Positions 13,098 to 17,191 of a stretch of DNA of 17,191 nt are shown here, piece by piece (the first letter of the stretch is position 1; the number at the start of each line of letters is the position of its first letter). The position numbers and the translations under genes are program-made. The notes under the pieces were generated by a model, which worked only from the letters and a program-made list of their open reading frames with translations, made no database searches and had not been told where the DNA came from. Source of the DNA: Frankiales bacterium (GTDB lineage: Bacteria > Actinomycetota > Actinomycetes > Mycobacteriales > SCTD01); the NCBI GenBank assembly GCA_025464795.1, contig JAODNB010000207.1:1-17191 (forward strand), given 5' to 3'.

Positions 13098-13850
13098 ATG
13101 GCATCAGCAGTTCTCGAAGGAGCAGAGCCGTGGACCGGGGGTTCCGGCACGACCGGTGCCCTGGTCCTGCACGGCTTCACCGGTACGCCCCAGTCCATGC
13201 GCGGGGTGGCTGAGCGCCTGGCCCAGGACGGCTTCAACGTCGACCTCCCGCTACTGCCGGGCCACGGCACATCGCCGGACGATCTCAAGGCGACCGCCTG
13301 GAGCGACTGGTGCGAGGCAGCGGAAGCTGCCTTGCTGTCGCTTCAGCAGCGGTGCGACGCGGTCGTGGTCGTCGGACTGTCCATGGGCGGCGCGCTCTCC
13401 CTCTGGCTGGGCACCCGGCACCCGGAGCTGAAGGCGCTCGTGCTGATCAACCCTGCGGCTGTCGCCATGGACGACGAGATCTCAGACCAGCTCACCATGC
13501 TCATGCAGGGCGGCACCGAGTTCATCCCGGGCGTCGGGAGCGACATCGCTGACCCGAGCTCGAAGGAGGTCGCGTACGAGCTCGTTCCGTTGAGCGCCGT
13601 GCTGTCCCTCAACGCAGGGCTGAAGGACCTCGAGGCAGCCCTCTCGAAGGTGACCAGCCCCGTGCTCCTCATGACCAGTCGCGAGGACCACGTCGTACCT
13701 GCTGCTGCCGGTGAGGCTGTGGCAGCGGGAGTCTCGGGGCCCCTCGAGCGCCTCGTGCTCGAGCGCAGCTACCACGTCGCCACCCTCGACTTCGACCGCG
13801 AGCTGCTGGAAGATCGCACGTCAGCCTTCTGCCTGGCCTCGACGGCTTGA
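13098..13850 (+). CDS. Carboxylesterase / monoacylglycerol lipase-type alpha/beta hydrolase
   Basis: 250 residues from ATG 13098, with a modest AGGGA ribosome site upstream. No signal peptide, so cytoplasmic. The oxyanion motif LHGFTGTPQSM (24-34) and PLLPGHGTSPDD (51-62) are typical of the thermostable carboxylesterase (Est30-like) group. The catalytic triad is complete: Ser95 in GLSMGG, Asp197 in SREDHVVP and His226 in RSYHVATLD. Members hydrolyse short to medium acyl esters or monoglycerides; the natural substrate is not evident. The length matches the family. It follows the Rieske gene by 95 bases with its own likely promoter, and its stop codon forms the left foot of the convergent hairpin. 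Confidence 0.88.
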   Translation: MASAVLEGAEPWTGGSGTTGALVLHGFTGTPQSMRGVAERLAQDGFNVDLPLLPGHGTSPDDLKATAWSDWCEAAEAALLSLQQRCDAVVVVGLSMGGALSLWLGTRHPELKALVLINPAAVAMDDEISDQLTMLMQGGTEFIPGVGSDIADPSSKEVAYELVPLSAVLSLNAGLKDLEAALSKVTSPVLLMTSREDHVVPAAAGEAVAAGVSGPLERLVLERSYHVATLDFDRELLEDRTSAFCLASTA

Positions 13851-13883
13851 GCGCTGAGTCGCCGCTGCGGCTCACCGCGCTCA
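13848..13883. terminator. Bidirectional hairpin between convergent genes, built from both stop codons
   Basis: TGAGCGC (13848-13854) pairs with GCGCTCA (13877-13883), and inside it TGAGTCGC (13855-13862) pairs with GCGGCTCA (13867-13874) with one G-T pair. The loop is CGCT and there is a two-base bulge. The outermost triplets are the TGA of the plus-strand carboxylesterase and, on the other strand, the TGA of the minus-strand SBP. There is no T-run on either side, as is common for actinomycete terminators. Confidence 0.6.
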
Positions 13884-15422
13884 GGAGAGCTTGCGCACCG
13901 GCGACGTGTAGGTGATGCAGGAGCACGATGCCCCGTACGCGAGTGTGCGGTATCCCCTGGCCCCGTCGGTGCGGCGCGGGACGAAATCGGTTCCGAACGT
14001 GGTGACGGGCTGGTACTGCGTACCCAGCCGGTGGTACGCCGCCGCCCAGCTGGCGGGGGTGAGGGAACCCGTGACGGTGTTCCCGACGAAGGCGAACACC
14101 TTCCCCAGTTCGCAGTACAGGGTCGCGGTCAGGCTGGTGTAGCGGTCGTTGTAGCCGCCGATCGCCTTGTTCATCAGGGCGAGGCAGGCCTTCTCTCCGA
14201 CCGAGGAGGGGTACTGGTCGGAGCGCACGTTCGCCAGCGGGTAGGTGCCGGCCCCGGAGATGCGCTTGATCTGGTTGGGGGGCGCCGACCCGCCGACGAA
14301 GTTGGTGTCTGTCGAGTCCCCCATCAGGTACGCGGGCCGGTACTGCTGCTGCTCGGCCGACTGCATGAAGAGCACTTCCGGGATACCACCGTTGCCGAGG
14401 CTGAAGACCACGGTGTCCACGTTGCTGCTGGAGAACTTCAGGATCGCTGCGTTGATGCCGTTGGTGTCTGCACCGCTCGAGATCGTCTGGACGAGCGGCG
14501 TCACCCCGTAGGACTTCAGCAGCGGCTCGATGGTGCGCTTGGAGACCCGGTCGTAGAGGGGATCATCGCCTTGCACGAGGATGCCCACGGTCTTGCCCGA
14601 CTTCAGCTGCCCTGCCGCGTGGGCGAGACCCAGGACAAGCGTCTGCTCGCGGTTGCGGGTGATCTGGGTGGGCGAGAAGGCGATGTCCGGGGCGTCCGTG
14701 TAGAGCTGGTCATCACCGGCGCCCAAGGCGACGTCGAGCAGCAGCACGCCGTACTTCTTGGCGCAGACGGACAGCCCCTCGGCCAGGTTGAACATGGAGA
14801 AGATGACGATCGGGTGGTAGTCCTGGACGGCTCCCTGACACGCCTTCTGCAGGCCCACGTCGTTGCTGTCCTGCGCGTTCACGGGCACGAAGTGCGGCTG
14901 CAGCTTCCGGCCCCGGATCCCGCCCTTGGCGTTCAGGTCGTCGACGACTGCCTGCGCCTCCTTCTTCCCGTCTCCGAAGGACACGGAGCTGCCGGGGAAG
15001 GCAGAGCTGATGGCCGCGTTGCCCCCGTTGAGGTAGAGGATCGCCACCGACAGGGGCCGGTGGCTGCCCGCCTGGACCGGGCCCGCCGCCGTCCCCTGAC
15101 CGCTCGTGGAACTGGCCCCAGCGCCCGAGCCGGTCCCTTGCGAACCCGCTGGCGAACCACCCGCTGAACCAGAAGCTGAGCCCGTCCCAGCAGTGGCGCC
15201 ACCCGCCGCGTCGCCAGCGCCACTCAGGGTGCTGAGGTCCTGCGAACCAGCGGATCCCGTCGGGGCGGTGCCAGTGAGCCCATCAGACGTCCCCGACCCC
15301 GCTGCCTGACCAAGCCTCGTCTGCTGCCCCGAGGGAACCGTGGTCCCGCATGCGGCGAGCACGACGAGCAGGCTGCCCGCGGACAACAACGAGGGCACGC
15401 GACGGCACTTCTTGGCGAACAT
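13881..15422 (-). CDS. Lipoprotein substrate-binding protein (SBP3)
   Basis: 513 residues. I chose ATG at 15422 because it gives a proper lipoprotein signal: MFAKKCRRVP, a hydrophobic stretch, then LAAC with Cys25; earlier in-frame starts would put about 69 unrelated residues ahead of it and cross the operator region. Residues about 32-120 are a Gly/Ser/Ala/Thr tether. A type I periplasmic-binding fold follows (LSVAILYLNGGNAA, VVDDLNAKGGIRGRKLQPHFV, KTVGILVQGDDPLYDRVSKRTIEPLLKSYGV, VDTVVFSLGNGGIPEVLFMQSAEQQ). The C-terminus has SCSCITYTSPVRKLS, recalling the SCQC ending of SBP2. No transporter gene adjoins it. It is divergent from the TetR gene across a region with two palindromes, so it is probably under that regulator. 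Confidence 0.87.
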   Translation of the reverse strand: MFAKKCRRVPSLLSAGSLLVVLAACGTTVPSGQQTRLGQAAGSGTSDGLTGTAPTGSAGSQDLSTLSGAGDAAGGATAGTGSASGSAGGSPAGSQGTGSGAGASSTSGQGTAAGPVQAGSHRPLSVAILYLNGGNAAISSAFPGSSVSFGDGKKEAQAVVDDLNAKGGIRGRKLQPHFVPVNAQDSNDVGLQKACQGAVQDYHPIVIFSMFNLAEGLSVCAKKYGVLLLDVALGAGDDQLYTDAPDIAFSPTQITRNREQTLVLGLAHAAGQLKSGKTVGILVQGDDPLYDRVSKRTIEPLLKSYGVTPLVQTISSGADTNGINAAILKFSSSNVDTVVFSLGNGGIPEVLFMQSAEQQQYRPAYLMGDSTDTNFVGGSAPPNQIKRISGAGTYPLANVRSDQYPSSVGEKACLALMNKAIGGYNDRYTSLTATLYCELGKVFAFVGNTVTGSLTPASWAAAYHRLGTQYQPVTTFGTDFVPRRTDGARGYRTLAYGASCSCITYTSPVRKLS

Positions 15423-15508
15423 GGACGCAACTGTCGTCCCGCGGCCGCGAGGAGACAACGGACATTCTGCACATCGCGACGGGGCGCGTGTGGGGCCCGA
15501 CTCCATAC

Positions 15509-15530
15509 CCCTTGCCTGTGCAGGCAAGGG
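15509..15530. promoter_or_regulatory. Palindrome CCCTTGCCTG-TG-CAGGCAAGGG in the SBP3-TetR intergenic region
   Basis: Perfect 10-base arms (15509-15518 and 15521-15530) around TG. A third CCTTGCC half-site follows at 15532-15538 and overlaps the candidate -35 of the TetR promoter. The element lies 87 bases upstream of the SBP3 start. It differs in sequence from the neighbouring palindrome at 15541-15567, so it is probably the site of another regulator or controls SBP3. A hairpin role in the SBP3 leader is an alternative. Confidence 0.55.
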
Positions 15531-15533
15531 ACC

Positions 15534-15562
15534 TTGCCAACACAGTGTCTGCGGCGTAGACA
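15534..15562 (+). promoter_or_regulatory. Candidate promoter of the TetR-hydrolase operon
   Basis: TTGCCA (15534-15539) and TAGACA (15557-15562) are separated by 17 bases, the optimal spacing for a housekeeping sigma factor. The -10 is inside the right part of the palindrome 15541-15567 and the spacer holds its left arm. Transcription would begin near 15569, some 40 bases before the GTG at 15610. Confidence 0.55.
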
Positions 15563-15567
15563 CTGTG
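15541..15567. promoter_or_regulatory. Probable TetR operator, CACAGTGTCT-N7-AGACACTGTG
   Basis: Perfect 10-base arms (15541-15550 and 15558-15567) separated by seven bases. It covers the spacer and -10 of the candidate promoter just described, so binding would block transcription of the downstream TetR gene. Autoregulation through a palindrome in the divergent region is the usual arrangement for TetR-family repressors. Binding by this TetR protein is inferred from position. Confidence 0.65.
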
Positions 15568-15609
15568 CACCACGAGCGCAACACGAAGAGGTTCACCCAT
15601 GGCAGTCCT

Positions 15610-16251
15610 GTGAAAGCCGTTCGCGGCACCTACCACGCCGGTCTGACGAGGCACACGGTCGTCGCCGCGGCCGTCGAGATGCTCCAGCAGCGCGGAGTGG
15701 GCGGCTTCAGCGTCCGGCAGCTGGCGACGGAGCTCGGCGTCGACACCATGGCGCTCTACAAGCACGTGCGCAACAAGGACGACCTGCTGGGAGCAGCCGT
15801 CGGCCAGGTCTTCCACGACACCCGCCCGCTCGGTGACGGCGAATGGTGGGAGCAGGTGCGAGGCACCTTTCGTGAGCACCGACAGGTGATCCGGGCGCAG
15901 CCATGGGTGCTTGCGGTGATGCTCAGCCACCCGCTGGAGAGCAGCGAGCCCTGGGAGGTGGTCGACCAGACCCTGGCAGTCCTCAGCCAGCACCTTGGAG
16001 CGGCCGGCGCAGCACGCTGGATGCGACTGCTCGCGGCCTTCACCAACGGCTTCCTCCAGACGGAGCCCGACCTCGTGGACGGTCCCGACACCAGGCAGGT
16101 GGAGTCGCGCTTCCCACGCGTCACCACAGCAGCGGCCCGCAGCGCCCGCACCGGAGATCGCGACTTCGAGGTGGGGCTCAACGCGCTCATCGACGCGATG
16201 CGCGCAGAAGCCGCGTCGCCCCCGCCACTGCGAAAGGTACGAACACCTTGA
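15610..16251 (+). CDS. TetR-family transcriptional repressor
   Basis: 213 residues from GTG at 15610. A longer in-frame reading upstream exists, including GTG at 15565, but it would overlap the operator and promoter, so I prefer 15610. The DNA-binding domain lies at about 12-60: LTRHTVVAAAVEMLQQRGVGGFSVRQLATELGVDTMALYKHVRNKDDLL, with the helix-turn-helix around 34-53. The MALYKHVRNKDDLL segment resembles the subgroup around the tetracycline repressor. The remainder is a helical ligand-binding and dimerisation domain. It probably represses its own operon and the divergent SBP3 gene, released by the SBP3 ligand or a metabolite. Its stop overlaps the next start (TTGA). A four-codon reading frame (ATG at 15599) ends inside its GTG start and may affect its translation. 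Confidence 0.9.
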   Translation: MKAVRGTYHAGLTRHTVVAAAVEMLQQRGVGGFSVRQLATELGVDTMALYKHVRNKDDLLGAAVGQVFHDTRPLGDGEWWEQVRGTFREHRQVIRAQPWVLAVMLSHPLESSEPWEVVDQTLAVLSQHLGAAGAARWMRLLAAFTNGFLQTEPDLVDGPDTRQVESRFPRVTTAAARSARTGDRDFEVGLNALIDAMRAEAASPPPLRKVRTP

Positions 16252-17018
16252 TCACCACCGACGACGGCGTGCGGCTGCATGTCCTCGATGAGGGCACCGG
16301 GCCAGCTGTCGTTCTCCTCCCGGGTTACGGTGCCGCGGCGAGGAGCTGGCACCTGCAGATCGAGGCCCTTCGCGACACGTTCCGCGTTGTTGCAGTCGAT
16401 CGCCGCCATCACGGCCGTTCGGACCGCCCCGCCCACGGCCAACGGATGAGCCGGCACGCGGCAGATGTCAGGGACGTCCTCGACGCCCTCGAGCTCGACG
16501 ACGTCCTCCTGGTCGGCAGCTCCATGGGGGCGAACGTGGCGCTCGCTTACGTCGATGCCTTCGGGTGCGATCGACTTCGCGGACTGGTCCTCGTCGACCA
16601 GACCCCGAAGATGGTGAACGAGGACAACTGGACGCTTGGCTACTACGGCTTGACGTGGGACAACGCCGATGCCTGGGTCAGGGCCTTCCCGCAGGACGTA
16701 CAGGCGTTCCACACGGTGCCCGACCCGGAACTGCTCGCAGCCACGCTCGACGGGCCGGACTTCTCCATCCGGGACACCCGCCCGTTGCTGCGTGACCACA
16801 CCTATGCCGACTGGCGCGACGTGCTCCCGCGGATCACCGTTCCCGTCACCGCCATGGCCGGCCGGCACAGCCCCGTCTGGCCCTGCGAGTCGTCGCAGTG
16901 GATGGCGGAGGCAGCACCCCACGGGGAGCTTCTCGTCTTCGAGCGCAGCGGTCACGTCCCGATGCTCGAGGAGCCAGCCGCCTTCAACGCCGCCCTTCAA
17001 CGCGTAGCCCTCCGCTGA
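16248..17018 (+). CDS. Alpha/beta hydrolase co-transcribed with TetR
   Basis: 256 residues. TTG at 16248 overlaps the TetR stop as TTGA, and AAAGG lies about ten bases upstream; homology begins immediately (TTDDGVRLHVLDEGTGPAVVLLPGYGAAARSWHLQ). The oxyanion loop is PGYG (25-28), the nucleophile is Ser92 in GSSMG, and the His is His236 in SGHVPMLEEP. The acid usually found in a GxxDxxxP motif is missing: the sequence there is GRHSPVWP (Ser208). Asp117 after the preceding strand (LVLVDQTPK) may take its place, as in relatives with the acid on that strand. No signal peptide, so cytoplasmic. It may hydrolyse an ester or lactone related to the TetR ligand. Reaction not identifiable. Confidence 0.85.
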   Translation: MITTDDGVRLHVLDEGTGPAVVLLPGYGAAARSWHLQIEALRDTFRVVAVDRRHHGRSDRPAHGQRMSRHAADVRDVLDALELDDVLLVGSSMGANVALAYVDAFGCDRLRGLVLVDQTPKMVNEDNWTLGYYGLTWDNADAWVRAFPQDVQAFHTVPDPELLAATLDGPDFSIRDTRPLLRDHTYADWRDVLPRITVPVTAMAGRHSPVWPCESSQWMAEAAPHGELLVFERSGHVPMLEEPAAFNAALQRVALR

Positions 17019-17052
17019 CCTCACTTTGCACAGACGTCCGAAAGGCCTTTCC

Positions 17053-17191
17053 ATGCCGTACGCACAACGCTCGGCGGAGTTCCGTGCCGGCGCTTCGGGT
17101 CCGGAGGCGCCCGGCGGTCCCGATGTCGTCAGCGTCGACGACCGACTCGCCCCCGAGCACCCTTACCCCGCGAACAAGGTCGTTGTCGGGG
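17053..17191 (+). pseudogene. 5' part of an apparently shortened HSL-type (alpha/beta-hydrolase fold-3) esterase, cut by window edge
   Basis: ATG at 17053 with GAAAGG eight bases upstream; 46 codons are visible. DVVSVDDRLAPEHPYPA at about 24-40 is the hallmark segment of HSL-family esterases (usually VDYRLAPEHPFPA). Two things do not fit an intact gene. The HGGG oxyanion motif, normally some 25-35 residues before this segment, is absent, the N-terminus being a short Gly/Pro-rich stretch. Also PYPA is followed at once by NKVVVG, which in intact members lies several dozen residues later, just before the GDSAGG nucleophile. Asp also replaces Tyr in DYRLAPE. I read this as a remnant with internal deletions, though an unusual short protein cannot be excluded because the gene is cut. 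Confidence 0.5.

Noticed and set aside
14031..15167. Plus-strand open frame opposite SBP3
   Set aside because: No recognisable motifs. SBP3 on the minus strand has a lipobox and a full periplasmic-binding fold, so this is a shadow.
15340..15609. In-frame N-terminal extension of TetR by up to 90 codons
   Set aside because: The extension overlaps the SBP3 5' end, both palindromes and the promoter, and shows no domain features. The DNA-binding domain begins shortly after 15610.

Overview
The window is very GC-rich, codes densely on both strands, and starts many genes with GTG or TTG. Together with lipobox lipoproteins, leaderless promoters and a TetR/hydrolase pair, this points to a high-GC Gram-positive actinomycete. 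I cannot name genus or species. No rRNA, tRNA, CRISPR array, insertion sequence or phage gene is visible. No gene-free stretch exceeds 300 bases; the longest are 1373-1535 (163 bp) and 15423-15609 (187 bp).

Layout. (1) 1-1372, minus: a secreted CocE/NonD-type serine hydrolase cut by the window edge. (2) 1373-1535: a divergent control region with a GAAC-N3-GTTC palindrome and three CGACAAC half-sites. (3) 1536-8305, plus: a tightly overlapping operon. It opens with an unrecognised secreted, C-terminally anchored beta/proline-rich protein, a 2-TM coiled-coil protein, and a 2-TM protein with a Cys/His cluster. It continues with a fused LivH-LivM permease, the ATPases LivG and LivF, and a lipoprotein solute-binding protein (SBP). 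(4) 8331-9125: a TesB-type acyl-CoA thioesterase. (5) 9200-10765: a second, non-lipoprotein SBP. (6) 10762-11319, minus: a hotdog thioesterase, divergent from (7) 11343-11954, an isochorismatase-fold protein lacking all three canonical catalytic residues. (8) 11986-13002: a Rieske non-heme iron oxygenase whose start codon lies inside a palindromic operator. (9) 13098-13850: a carboxylesterase. (10) 13881-15422, minus: a third SBP, divergent from (11) 15610-17018, a TetR regulator coupled to an alpha/beta hydrolase. (12) 17053-17191: the start of what looks like a decayed HSL-type esterase.

Taken together, the genes look like an uptake and catabolism island for an organic acid or hydrophobic compound handled as esters and CoA thioesters. 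There is one LivFGHM-type importer with three dissimilar SBPs, several serine hydrolases, two hotdog thioesterases and a Rieske oxygenase. The operator half-site TAGAAC resembles that of the steroid regulator KstR, but the spacing is one base longer, so a sterol or terpenoid substrate is only a guess.

The parts least explained by known families are the three-protein membrane module in front of the transporter, the pseudoenzyme-like isochorismatase homologue next to the Rieske gene, and the operator shared by two distant loci.
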